From: an uncultured bacterium
Lineage (GTDB): Bacteria; Cyanobacteriota; Vampirovibrionia; Gastranaerophilales; Gastranaerophilaceae
Direction of reading: 5' to 3'
DNA: 64,000 nt
Assembly (NCBI GenBank): GCA_949282215.1
Contig: CASDPF010000009.1
Location: 33,592-97,591 of the forward strand
Positions 18,412 to 26,294 of this stretch are shown here, in pieces. How positions within the stretch are numbered: the stretch's first letter is position 1; every line of letters begins with the position of its first letter. The position numbers and the translations under genes are program-made. The notes below the pieces were generated by a model. The model was not told the DNA's origin, did no database searches, and saw nothing but the letters and a program-made list of their open reading frames with translations.

Positions 18412-18440
18412 TTGACAAAAACTGAAAAATAAATTATAAT
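18412..18440 (+). promoter_or_regulatory. Perfect consensus sigma-70 promoter
   Basis: TTGACA (18412-18417), a 17-bp spacer and TATAAT (18435-18440): a full-consensus promoter for the small gene at 18475. It is interleaved with the leaderless promoter of the divergent HTH gene. A repressor bound in this 82-bp gap could control both. Confidence 0.75.
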
Positions 18441-18474
18441 GTTAATGATATTTAATAATTATTTATGATATATC

Positions 18475-18693
18475 ATGGATAAGATAACAAAATCAGAAAA
18501 TAACTTCTTAGAACTAATGTCAGATGCACTTGAAGTGAAGGCACTACTTGACATCACTATCAATGTTTTTAAATCTGAAGACTTTAAAAAACTTGACTAC
18601 TTTCAAATAGCAACACTCCTCTTCGTTACTAAAGAAAAATTGCAGAAACTAATTAACAAATTTGACAGTGAAGATATGAAAAAGATTAATTGA
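18475..18693 (+). CDS. Small helical protein, copy 1 of a divergent two-gene module
   Basis: 72 residues, predicted all-helical, beginning MDKIT and ending in LQKLINKFDSEDMKKIN. No family recognised. It resembles the 63-residue protein at 33674 in length, in the start MD[KQ][IL]T, in a central ALL/TLL segment, and in position relative to the HTH partner. It follows a full-consensus promoter. The SD is weak. A terminator follows directly. Could be an antitoxin-like, anti-repressor or structural small protein; nothing decides this. Confidence 0.6.
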   Translation: MDKITKSENNFLELMSDALEVKALLDITINVFKSEDFKKLDYFQIATLLFVTKEKLQKLINKFDSEDMKKIN

Positions 18694-18694
18694 A

Positions 18695-18718
18695 AAACCG
18701 CCTCTTTTGAGGCGGTTT
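18695..18718 (+). terminator. Intrinsic terminator
   Basis: AAACCGCCTC, loop TTTT, GAGGCGGTTT followed by CTTTTTC. Ends the small gene at 18475 and lies between it and the convergent fabF, so it may serve both strands. Confidence 0.85.
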
Positions 18719-18745
18719 CTTTTTCACACACGAGGAAAATTTTTC

Positions 18746-19999
18746 CTACTTCACTTCTTTTATTATTACAGTTGCATTCTGACCGCCAAATCCGAATGAA
18801 TTTGACAAAGCAGCATGAACTTCTGCTTTTCTTGCTTTATGAGGAACGTAATCCAAATCAGCAACTTTTTCATCCTGATTATCAAGGTTAATAGTTGGCG
18901 GTACAAGGTTTTCATTAATTGCTTTAACACAAGCAATACATTCAACAGCACCTGTTGCACCCAACAAATGACCATGCATACTCTTAGTAGAACTTACCAT
19001 AAGTTTAGGATTTTTCTTTTTATCACCAAATACACCAGCAATAGCATGAGATTCAGCAACATCACCCAAACCGGTACTTGTACCGTGAGCGTTTACATAA
19101 TCAATTTCTTCAGGTTTCATACCTGCATCTTCTAATGCAAATTTCATTGATTGAGTTGCACCCTTACCTTCAGGACAAGGAGCTACAACATCATAAGCAT
19201 CTGCAGTTTGTCCGTATCCTACAATTTCAGCGTAAATATGTGCACCGCGTTTTTTAGCATGTTCATATTCTTCCAATACCAAAACCCCTGCACCTTCTGA
19301 CATTACAAAACCGTCTCTATCAACATCCCAAGGACGAGAAGCTTTTTGAGGTTCATCATTACGTTTTGACAATGTTCTTGCACTCGAAAATGCACCGATT
19401 CCTACATCACAAATTGTAGCCTCGCAACCGCCTGCAACCATAATATCAGCATCTCCATACTGAATAGAACGGAAAGCATCACCAATTGAATGTGTAGCTG
19501 TTGCACAAGCAGAAACTACAACTTTATTAATACCTTTAAAACCATATTTCATTGAAATTCGACCTGAAGCCATGTTCACAATCATCATTGGGATAGTGAA
19601 TGGAGAACATTTATTCGGTCCTTTTTCCAAAATACGTACATGGTTTTCTTCAAAAGTTCTAAAACCACCAGCAGCAGAACTAACCATTACACCTATTTTA
19701 TAAGGATCAACGTCTGTTACTTCTTCCAATTTAGCATCTTTAATCGCTTCATCAGCTGCAATCATTGCAAACTGAATAAATCTGTCCATTTTTTTAGCTT
19801 CTTTTGGATCAAGATATTCCTCAGGATTAAAGTTTTTAACTTCACCCGAAATTTTTACGACGTGCTTTGAAACATCGATTAATTCTGAAGTGCTAATTCC
19901 GCTTTTTCCTTCAACAAGACTGTGCCAAAATTTATCAACACCTACGCCAAAAGGTGAAACCGCACCTAATCCTGTGATTACTACTCTTCTTTTAGTCAT
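18746..19999 (-). CDS. fabF: Beta-ketoacyl-ACP synthase II
   Basis: 417 residues, full length. Condenses malonyl-ACP with acyl-ACP in fatty acid elongation. The catalytic Cys165 is in VVSACATATH; the two His are in NAHGTSTGLGD and SMHGHLLGATG. C-terminal glycine motif NSFGFGGQN is intact. It is the last gene of the cluster that runs on the minus strand from 27045, separated from acpP by 173 bp containing a long hairpin. Confidence 0.97.
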   Translation of the reverse strand: MTKRRVVITGLGAVSPFGVGVDKFWHSLVEGKSGISTSELIDVSKHVVKISGEVKNFNPEEYLDPKEAKKMDRFIQFAMIAADEAIKDAKLEEVTDVDPYKIGVMVSSAAGGFRTFEENHVRILEKGPNKCSPFTIPMMIVNMASGRISMKYGFKGINKVVVSACATATHSIGDAFRSIQYGDADIMVAGGCEATICDVGIGAFSSARTLSKRNDEPQKASRPWDVDRDGFVMSEGAGVLVLEEYEHAKKRGAHIYAEIVGYGQTADAYDVVAPCPEGKGATQSMKFALEDAGMKPEEIDYVNAHGTSTGLGDVAESHAIAGVFGDKKKNPKLMVSSTKSMHGHLLGATGAVECIACVKAINENLVPPTINLDNQDEKVADLDYVPHKARKAEVHAALSNSFGFGGQNATVIIKEVK

Positions 20000-20082
20000 C
20001 TCTTTACCTTTTTAAAATCTAACTCGACTTTCGCCGTTGTTATCCTTCTAACTATATTAGAATCTCTTCTTTTTGATAAATG

Positions 20083-20120
20083 TGCGAGGGAGAAAATAAT
20101 ATTCAATTTTCGCCCTCGCA
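20083..20120 (-). promoter_or_regulatory. Long intercistronic hairpin between acpP and fabF
   Basis: TGCGAGGG (20083-20090) pairs with CCCTCGCA (20113-20120), and GAAAAT (20092-20097) with ATTTTC (20106-20111), giving a 14-bp stem with one internal mismatch and an 8-nt loop. No T run follows on either strand, so it looks like an mRNA-processing or stability element that could separate the abundant acpP message from fabF, rather than a full terminator. Confidence 0.6.
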
Positions 20121-20172
20121 TAAAATTTAATCGAAATCGATCTACACACTTCCTGCTAACAGGGTACTATAA

Positions 20173-20406
20173 CTAGTTAGAGTGTGAATCAATATAATCA
20201 ACAGCGTCTTGAACTGTTTGAATTTTTTCAGCTTCTTCATCAGGAATTTCGCAACCGAATTCTTCTTCGAAAGCCATAACTAATTCTACTGTATCTAATG
20301 AATCAGCACCCAAGTCAGCTGTGAAGCTAGCTTCAGGAGTTACTAATGATTCATCAACGCTTAATTGATCAACAACAACTTTTTTTACTTTTTCTAATGT
20401 ACTCAT
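20173..20406 (-). CDS. acpP: Acyl carrier protein
   Basis: 77 residues, the usual size. The phosphopantetheine attachment Ser36 is in [12 protein letters not shown], flanked by the usual acidic helices ([16 protein letters not shown]). Carries growing acyl chains for FabD, FabG, FabF, FabH and PlsX, all encoded around it. SD GAGGTAAAG upstream. The 115-bp gap before fabG contains a small palindrome that may be an operator. Confidence 0.97.
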   Translation of the reverse strand: MSTLEKVKKVVVDQLSVDESLVTPEASFTADLGADSLDTVELVMAFEEEFGCEIPDEEAEKIQTVQDAVDYIDSHSN

Positions 20407-20430
20407 TCTTCTTTACCTCATTTAATTAAT

Positions 20431-20444
20431 TGTATTACAATACA
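20431..20444 (-). promoter_or_regulatory. Palindrome upstream of acpP
   Basis: TGTATT-AC-AATACA, a perfect 6+6 dyad 25 bp before the acpP start, in a gap that should also hold an acpP promoter. It may be an operator for a fatty-acid regulator; the sequence does not match the known FapR or FabT sites. Confidence 0.35.
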
Positions 20445-20521
20445 TTTTCTTTAATATTATATATTCTACAAGATTTTTTTGCAAGAAATTTACACTTCCA
20501 CTGCGATATTGTTAAAAATCT

Positions 20522-21247
20522 TTATATAATAAGACCGCCATCTACTTCCAAAACTTGTCCTGTCACATATTCAGCATCAACCGCCAAGAATTTAACAGCT
20601 TTTGCAATATCCTCAGGTTCACCAAGACGTTTCAACGGAATGAAGTCAGTAAACTTAGAAGTATCTAAATCTTTTGTCATGTCAGTATTAATAAACCCAG
20701 GAGCGATAGCATTAACTCTAATACCACGAGAACCTAATTCTTTTGCAAGAGTTTTAGTTAAGCCGATTAAACCTGCTTTTGCAGCAGAATAATTTGCTTG
20801 ACCTGCATTTCCTGACACACCGACAACACTTGACATATTAACAATTGCACCGCTTCTTTGTTTCATCATAACTTTTACAACAGGTTGTGAAACATAAAAT
20901 GCACTTGAAAGATTTGTATTAATAACAGCGTCCCAATTTTCAGCACTCATTCTCATAAATAACCCATCTCTTGTGATACCTGCGTTATTTACCAAAACAT
21001 CAATACGTCCGAATTTGGCAAGAACTTCATCTACACCTTTTGCTGCAGCTTCTTTATCAGAAACATCAAATTTGAAAGCTTCTGCATTAACCCCTAATGC
21101 TTTTAATTCTTCAACTGTTTTGTTAGCAGCTTCAACATTACCTGCGTAATTTACGGCAATATCATAACCGGCTTTTGCAAGTTCAATTGCACAAGCTTTA
21201 CCTATTCCTCGAGATGCACCCGTTACTAATGCTAATTTTTCAGACAT
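20522..21247 (-). CDS. fabG: 3-oxoacyl-ACP reductase
   Basis: 241 residues, SDR fold. NADPH-binding TGASRGIGKACA at the N-terminus, NNAGITRDGLFMRM, catalytic Ser in NMSSVVGVSGN and the Y-x3-K in ANYSAAKAGLIG. Reduces 3-oxoacyl-ACP in each elongation round. SD AAGGAG precedes the ATG. It sits between a 77-aa unknown gene and acpP in the fab cluster. Confidence 0.96.
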   Translation of the reverse strand: MSEKLALVTGASRGIGKACAIELAKAGYDIAVNYAGNVEAANKTVEELKALGVNAEAFKFDVSDKEAAAKGVDEVLAKFGRIDVLVNNAGITRDGLFMRMSAENWDAVINTNLSSAFYVSQPVVKVMMKQRSGAIVNMSSVVGVSGNAGQANYSAAKAGLIGLTKTLAKELGSRGIRVNAIAPGFINTDMTKDLDTSKFTDFIPLKRLGEPEDIAKAVKFLAVDAEYVTGQVLEVDGGLII

Positions 21248-21262
21248 TTATTTTCTCCTTAA

Positions 21263-21496
21263 TTATTTGTCAGACTTAAACCAACTTGTTATTTTTCTAA
21301 TAAATTCTTCAACTTTTTCGGAAAATGTTTTGCGGGTAATTTTTGTAAAATATTCATCAACTTGTTTTTTGGTTATTACTCTGCCCTCTCGCAAATACAC
21401 ATTTCTCGGTGCAAGGTCAGGACGTCTTTTATAAAATTCCTTGCTGTTATAATAATTATTTGCAAGCTTCTTTCCGAACATATCGAAAATTTTCAT
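21263..21496 (-). CDS. Unknown small basic protein in fab cluster
   Basis: 77 residues, very basic, not recognised: MKIFDMFGKKLANNYYNSKE, then RRPDLAPRNVYLREGRVITKKQVDEYFTKI and an amphipathic C-terminus ending SWFKSDK. No membrane helix or motif. Its ATG directly abuts the fabD stop (TAG at 21499-21497) and it ends 15 bp before fabG, so it is almost certainly translated with them. The coding evidence is this tight packing and the absence of overlap. Confidence 0.7.
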   Translation of the reverse strand: MKIFDMFGKKLANNYYNSKEFYKRRPDLAPRNVYLREGRVITKKQVDEYFTKITRKTFSEKVEEFIRKITSWFKSDK

Positions 21497-22447
21497 CTAC
21501 ACTCCGCACATAAGCTCTGATTTTAAAGCTTCGACTGTTGCATCAAGCGATGCTTTATCAAATACATTAAACACTTTTGCTTCAGGTACTATTTTCTTAT
21601 TCAGACCTGCCAAAACTTTGCCCGGCCCGATTTCAACAAAGATATCCACTCCATCAGCCGCCATTTTTTGAATTGTTTGAGTCCAATGTACAGATGAATA
21701 AATTTGTTTTGGCATTTTCACTCTGAATTCTTCAGCTAAAGTTGTTGAATTTGCATCAACGTTTGTGATTACAGGAATTGCAGCATTATTCAAATGCAGA
21801 CCTGAAACAAAGGTTTCGAACGCTTTACCTGCGGATTCCATAAATTTCGAATGGAAAGCACCTGATACAGGAAGAGGAACAACTCTTCTTGCACCTTTTG
21901 CTAGTAATAATTCTCCAGCTTTAGCTACAGCTGCTTCATCTCCCGTAATTACTACCTGCACAGGTGAGTTGTAATTTGCAACATCAACATATCCTAATTC
22001 TGATGCTTCTTTTAAAGATTCTTTCAATGCTTCTTCTGATGCATTAAGAATAGCTGACATTGCACCTCCATGAGTTGCTCCCATTAAGTCAGCTCTTTTT
22101 TGAATAGCTTTCAATGTATCTTCTAAAGACATGACACCTGAAGCATACATTGCACAATATTCACCCAAACTGTGACCTGCAACATAAGCAGGTATTACTT
22201 CACAACTATCTCTCAAAGCTTCCAGAGCTGCAATGGACATAGTTACTATTGAAGGTTGAGTATTAACTGTTTGTTTCAAAGCATCTTCAGGTCCTTCAAA
22301 ACACATTGTCGTAATACTTTTACCTAAAACTTCATCAGCAGTGTCAAAAACATTTTTCGCACTTTCACTGTTTTCATACAAATCTTTCCCCATACCTACA
22401 GATTGAGATCCTTGGCCAGGAAACAAAAAAGCAACTTTCTTTGTCAT
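21497..22447 (-). CDS. fabD: Malonyl-CoA:ACP transacylase
   Basis: 316 residues from the ATG at 22447. An in-frame ATG at 22453 lies immediately after the SD (GAGGG) with no spacing, so the second Met, 6 nt away, is preferred. FPGQGSQSVGMG opens the protein; catalytic Ser is in AGHSLGEYCA (about residue 93) and the partner His in SGAFHSKFM. Loads malonyl onto ACP. First gene of the fabD-x-fabG-acpP-fabF part, after the inserted YD-like gene. Confidence 0.96.
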   Translation of the reverse strand: MTKKVAFLFPGQGSQSVGMGKDLYENSESAKNVFDTADEVLGKSITTMCFEGPEDALKQTVNTQPSIVTMSIAALEALRDSCEVIPAYVAGHSLGEYCAMYASGVMSLEDTLKAIQKRADLMGATHGGAMSAILNASEEALKESLKEASELGYVDVANYNSPVQVVITGDEAAVAKAGELLLAKGARRVVPLPVSGAFHSKFMESAGKAFETFVSGLHLNNAAIPVITNVDANSTTLAEEFRVKMPKQIYSSVHWTQTIQKMAADGVDIFVEIGPGKVLAGLNKKIVPEAKVFNVFDKASLDATVEALKSELMCGV

Positions 22448-22520
22448 ACACACATCCCTCTCTTAACTTTTCTATGCAAAAATTATACTATAAAAACGGC
22501 AAAAGTAAATATATAAAAAG

Positions 22521-22548
22521 GATGCGCCTTTAATAATAAAGACGCATC
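22521..22548 (-). terminator. Intrinsic terminator of the YD-repeat-like gene
   Basis: GATGCGCCTTTA pairs with TAAAGACGCATC (one mismatch) around a 4-nt loop; on the minus strand it is followed by CCTTTTTAT. It shows that the gene at 22561 is transcribed as its own unit within the fab cluster. Confidence 0.8.
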
Positions 22549-22560
22549 TAAAATTATTGT

Positions 22561-23526
22561 TTACTCATAATCTGATAAATAATCTTGGTGAACAATTTCT
22601 TCAGACTTAATAAACTTGTTACCATTTATATCAACAGAATAATCATAAACTTTAATCGTATTATCATCCAGCTTTACTTGAACCGTTCCGCCAGTTTCAT
22701 TCCCGTTATTATCATATTCGACAAAATGTGACATATTACCGGTCTTTAAAGTTAATGTTTTGCCTTCACCAAATAAACGTGATTCCATTACTCTTATAGT
22801 TGCACCAGTTTCTGGATTTTTATAATATATTCCGCCGTTTTTATCCATATATGGTTCTTTTACCCAACCTTGTGCCTCTAAATCTTCAGGGGTCTGGAAT
22901 TTAGCACCAAGCGTACTCTGTTCTAATGCTCCGTTAAAGTCTTTTGGAGCTTTATTTTCCGCTTCGTTTTGCTTAACACTTGTCAAGAATTTATTGCCGT
23001 TTATATCATTTTCATAGTGGTATTCTACAGAACTGCCGTCTTTATTTTTAATAACAACAACACCGCCTTTAGGATTGCCGTTATCATCAAACCATTGCGT
23101 ATGTGTCAAACCATCTTTTTGATACTCTACTGAATTTTCAAATTCACATACTCTTATGGTTTCACCTGTTTTCTTATTTTCATAATGCAAGCCGCCATTC
23201 ATATCCATTAATTGATTATCAGGATCAGGAACAGATTTCAGCTTACCATTCTCATCTTTTACAAGCTTCACTCCGGGAGTCGGAGTATAGCCTAATTTTG
23301 TTAAATCATCTTTACTCATAAATTTGTTTTTAACTGGTGAATACTTTATTGCAGAATTAAAATCATCGTAATTATCAGCATTGCTATTATCAGCAGGCTC
23401 AGAATGTTGACCCAATCTATCTTGAAATAATGGCTTTAGTTTTTCAGTATCAATTTTTCCTGTTTGTCCGACATTAGACTTTCCATTGTCCATAGGTCCA
23501 ATGTTACCAACGGATAAAAATCCCAT
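22561..23526 (-). CDS. Two-domain YD-repeat-like protein, unknown function
   Basis: 321 residues, no signal peptide. Two similar halves (about 50-175 and 195-315) each begin with FN[SG]A, contain a NGG[LI][HY]Y segment then GETIRV / GATIRV, an E/Y-DNNGNxxGG stretch and end in DINGNKF. These resemble YD/RHS-type beta repeats. It interrupts the otherwise conserved fab cluster and has its own upstream element and terminator. A related architecture is found at 45930-47081, which carries the same 21-bp upstream element. Function unknown. Confidence 0.7.
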   Translation of the reverse strand: MGFLSVGNIGPMDNGKSNVGQTGKIDTEKLKPLFQDRLGQHSEPADNSNADNYDDFNSAIKYSPVKNKFMSKDDLTKLGYTPTPGVKLVKDENGKLKSVPDPDNQLMDMNGGLHYENKKTGETIRVCEFENSVEYQKDGLTHTQWFDDNGNPKGGVVVIKNKDGSSVEYHYENDINGNKFLTSVKQNEAENKAPKDFNGALEQSTLGAKFQTPEDLEAQGWVKEPYMDKNGGIYYKNPETGATIRVMESRLFGEGKTLTLKTGNMSHFVEYDNNGNETGGTVQVKLDDNTIKVYDYSVDINGNKFIKSEEIVHQDYLSDYE

Positions 23527-23554
23527 AATAATCTCCTTTCGTGTTTATACTCTT

Positions 23555-23575
23555 TTAAGCACACATTGCTTATAT
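23555..23575 (-). promoter_or_regulatory. Conserved upstream element, copy 1
   Basis: A 21-bp sequence identical to 47125-47105, containing the dyad AAGCA-ATGTG-TGCTT preceded by ATAT. It lies 28 nt before the start of the YD-like gene, just after a TATAAT, so it is at or just past the transcription start. The only two copies seen in the window precede the two YD-repeat-like genes. Confidence 0.6.
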
Positions 23576-23691
23576 ATTATATATAAGTAAATAAATTTAT
23601 ATTAATTTACCTAGAAATTTAAGACAAATCAACGAAACTCATATTATTAAAGGGTTTCAAGCAGTTTTACCTATAATTAATATTTTTTAAC

Positions 23692-23725
23692 AAAAAAATA
23701 CAGGCTGTCATAAACCTGCATTTTT
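23692..23725 (-). terminator. Intrinsic terminator after fabH
   Basis: AAAAATACAGG (23694-23704) pairs with CCTGCATTTTT (23715-23725) with one G-U; T run on the minus strand. It closes the yceD-rpmF-plsX-fabH unit before the inserted YD-like gene. Confidence 0.75.
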
Positions 23726-23747
23726 AAATATATTTTATTGTTATAAT

Positions 23748-24758
23748 TTAGCAAATACCTTCACGGAGTCTAACTATAGCACCGCCCCATGTCATACCTG
23801 CTCCAAACCCGCAAAGCACAGCGGTCGTACCTAGTTTTACGTTCCCTTTTTCTACACTTTCAGCTAACGCAATAGGTATAGAAGCAGCGGATGTATTTCC
23901 GTAGTATTTGATATTTGTAACAACTTTTTCATCACTATATCCGAGACGTTCTTGAACAGCCTGAATAATTCTGATATTAGCTTGGTGAGGAATTAGGTAA
24001 TCAATATCTTCTGCTTTCAAACCTGCATTTGTGATTAAGTTTTCAACATAATGAGGAAGAATTTTAGCAACAAATGTATAAACCCCACGGCCATTCATTC
24101 TGATACCTTTAGGTTTTTCTTCATACTGTTCAACAAGCGGACAATTTTTTCCGTCAAATGAAAGCTCAATAAGGTTACCATAGTTTCCATCAGCTTTGAT
24201 ATCTATTGCAATGATATCATCAATTCCATCTTCAGCTTCAGTTACAACCATAGCACCTGCACCGTCACCGAAAAGAATTGAAGTTCCTCTATCTGTCCAA
24301 TCTACTAATCTTGAATTATTATCAGTAGCAACAATAAGAATTTTTTTGTACATTCCTGAACCGATATAAGCTTTTGCAATACTCAAGCCGTAAATCAAAC
24401 CTGAACATGCAGCAGTAATATCAAAAGCAGGAATTTGCTCTTTTATACCTAATCTTTGATGAATATGACAAGCAATAGCAGGATATAAATCAGGCGGAGC
24501 TGAAGATGCAGCAATAATTAATTCAATCTCATCAGGATTAATTTTTGCTCTGTCTAAAGCCTTTTTTGCAGCATCAAAACCCAAATCAATTGCGTTTTGT
24601 TCGCCTGAAACTACACGTCTTTCTTTTATACCGGTTCTTGTATAAATCCACTCATCAGATGTCTCGTATAATTTAGTCAAATCATCATTAGTAATGACTG
24701 TTTCGGGTAAACTGTAACCAACACCTGCAATTCTTAATGGAATAGTTTTATTTGTCAT
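23748..24758 (-). CDS. fabH: Beta-ketoacyl-ACP synthase III
   Basis: 336 residues. Starts fatty acid synthesis by condensing acetyl-CoA with malonyl-ACP. Catalytic Cys118 in ITAACSGLIYG, His in LIPHQANIRI and Asn in YGNTSAASIPIA. The DRGTSILFGDGAGA segment is also standard. It begins 5 bp after plsX and is followed by a terminator. Confidence 0.96.
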   Translation of the reverse strand: MTNKTIPLRIAGVGYSLPETVITNDDLTKLYETSDEWIYTRTGIKERRVVSGEQNAIDLGFDAAKKALDRAKINPDEIELIIAASSAPPDLYPAIACHIHQRLGIKEQIPAFDITAACSGLIYGLSIAKAYIGSGMYKKILIVATDNNSRLVDWTDRGTSILFGDGAGAMVVTEAEDGIDDIIAIDIKADGNYGNLIELSFDGKNCPLVEQYEEKPKGIRMNGRGVYTFVAKILPHYVENLITNAGLKAEDIDYLIPHQANIRIIQAVQERLGYSDEKVVTNIKYYGNTSAASIPIALAESVEKGNVKLGTTAVLCGFGAGMTWGGAIVRLREGIC

Positions 24759-24763
24759 TTATT

Positions 24764-25819
24764 TTAGTCCTCATTAAATCTGGAAATCTTTTCATTTACG
24801 CCGGTCTCGACTGCTTCTTTTGCAACACGCACAGCGTTCTTGATTGCGTAAGCTTTACTTCTGCCATGCGAAATAACAGTAATACCTTTAACACCAAGCA
24901 GTAAAGCTCCGCCGAATTCTTCATAATTAATCTTTTTACCAATTCTTTTCATGAAAGGTTTTGCAAGAAGTCCAATAATTTTACCGGCCAAATCTGATTT
25001 AAATTCAGACTTAATCATTCTGAATAACATAGAAGAAGTACCTTCTGTGATTTTCAACGCAACGTTACCTACGAAACCGTCACAAACAACAACATCACAA
25101 ATACTTAAGAAAATTTCTTTACCTTCTATATTTCCAACAAAGTTAATCCTATCTTGGTGTTCTTCTAATAATTTATAGGTATTTTGAGCCAATTCATTAC
25201 CTTTTCCTGCTTCTTCACCTATATTCAAAACACCTACACGAGGATTTTCAATACCAAGAACATTCTTAGAAAAAGTAACACCCATAATAGCGAATTGATA
25301 TAACATTTCTGGTGTACAATTACTATTAGCACCGCCATCAATCAGAACAATTGGTTTTTTCATAGTAGGCAACGTAACTGCGATAGCCGGTCTTTCAATA
25401 CCTGTTAATCTGCCTAATCCAAACAAACTTGAAGCCATAGCTGCCCCTGTAGAGCCAGCTGCAACAACTGCATCTGAACTGCCGCTGGCAACAGCATCAA
25501 CTGCAAGGACAATTGATGACTTTTTCTTTTTACGAATAGCCTGACCAGGTGCTTCGCCCATTTCGATAACTTCAGAAGCATGGGTAACTTTTATATCCAA
25601 TTTGCTCAAATCTATTTTAATACGTCTTTGCTTTCCGCCTGAACCGCAATCCGAATATATACCTTCTTGAGCAATTCTATCCAATTCCTGTTCAATACGA
25701 TCCTGTTTACCAACTAATTCGATTGCTACACCATATTCTTGTGCACCCCAAACAGCACCCGCAACAATCTCGTGCGGAGCATGGTCACCACCCATTGCGT
25801 CTATTGCTATTCTTGTCAT
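24764..25819 (-). CDS. plsX: Acyl-ACP:phosphate acyltransferase
   Basis: 351 residues. PlsX makes acyl-phosphate from acyl-ACP for phospholipid synthesis. Typical start RIAIDAMGGDHAPHEIVAGA, then HASEVIEMGEAPGQAIRKKK, AAGSTGAAMA and LIDGGANSNCTPEML. An unusual insertion of about 15 residues containing SDCGSGGKQRR precedes the HASEVI segment. It lies between rpmF and fabH, the common bacterial order. Confidence 0.95.
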   Translation of the reverse strand: MTRIAIDAMGGDHAPHEIVAGAVWGAQEYGVAIELVGKQDRIEQELDRIAQEGIYSDCGSGGKQRRIKIDLSKLDIKVTHASEVIEMGEAPGQAIRKKKKSSIVLAVDAVASGSSDAVVAAGSTGAAMASSLFGLGRLTGIERPAIAVTLPTMKKPIVLIDGGANSNCTPEMLYQFAIMGVTFSKNVLGIENPRVGVLNIGEEAGKGNELAQNTYKLLEEHQDRINFVGNIEGKEIFLSICDVVVCDGFVGNVALKITEGTSSMLFRMIKSEFKSDLAGKIIGLLAKPFMKRIGKKINYEEFGGALLLGVKGITVISHGRSKAYAIKNAVRVAKEAVETGVNEKISRFNED

Positions 25820-25856
25820 CTTTCCCTCTCAAAGTCTTATCTAAAAGTGATTATTT

Positions 25857-25879
25857 CCCGTCACCATAAAGATGACGGG
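25857..25879 (-). promoter_or_regulatory. Intercistronic hairpin between rpmF and plsX
   Basis: CCCGTCA (25857-25863) pairs with TGACGGG (25873-25879), 9-nt loop, without a T run. Probably a partial terminator or processing site allowing more rpmF than plsX message. Confidence 0.5.
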
Positions 25880-25887
25880 ATCAATAA

Positions 25888-26223
25888 TTATTTTTCTTCA
25901 GTTTCTGAAGCTTTTTCTTCTACTTCAGCTTCTTTTGTTTCTTCAACAACTTCAGCTTTAACTTCTTCTGCTTTAGGAGCTTCTGTTTCAGCTTTTTTAG
26001 AAGATGATTTTTTAGCAGGTTTTACTTCTGCTGCTACTTCTTCTTTTCTATCTTTCAAGCTTACAGGTTGTCCTTTGTAAGTTCCGCATGCTGTACATAC
26101 GGTGTGAGTTAAAACTGTTGCACCGCAGTTAGGGCATTTAGTAGTTTCCGGTTTTGTAGCTTTCCAGTTGCTTCTTCTGTGTCCTTGTGCGGAATGTCCT
26201 GTTCTTTTCTTTGGTACTGCCAT
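25888..26223 (-). CDS. rpmF: Ribosomal protein bL32 with long acidic C-terminal extension
   Basis: 111 residues; normal bL32 is about 57-60. Residues 1-57 are standard: MAVPKKRTGHSAQGHRRSNW, zinc ribbon CPNCG and CTACG, ending YKG. Residues 58-111 are a Lys/Glu/Ala low-complexity tail (AKKSSSKKAETEAPKAEEV and onward), so the tail is charged and probably disordered. Genomic position next to yceD and plsX is conserved in bacteria. Confidence 0.93.
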   Translation of the reverse strand: MAVPKKRTGHSAQGHRRSNWKATKPETTKCPNCGATVLTHTVCTACGTYKGQPVSLKDRKEEVAAEVKPAKKSSSKKAETEAPKAEEVKAEVVEETKEAEVEEKASETEEK

Positions 26224-26294
26224 TTTTCTTTTTCCTTTTTTATTTTTACTACTACTTATATTTCTTTTATACAGGCAAAATCAGCATCCACAAA

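Noticed and set aside
25739..26080. 113-codon plus-strand ORF antisense to rpmF
   Set aside because: Ser/Ala-rich product mirrors the Lys/Glu/Ala-rich tail of bL32 on the other strand; no SD.
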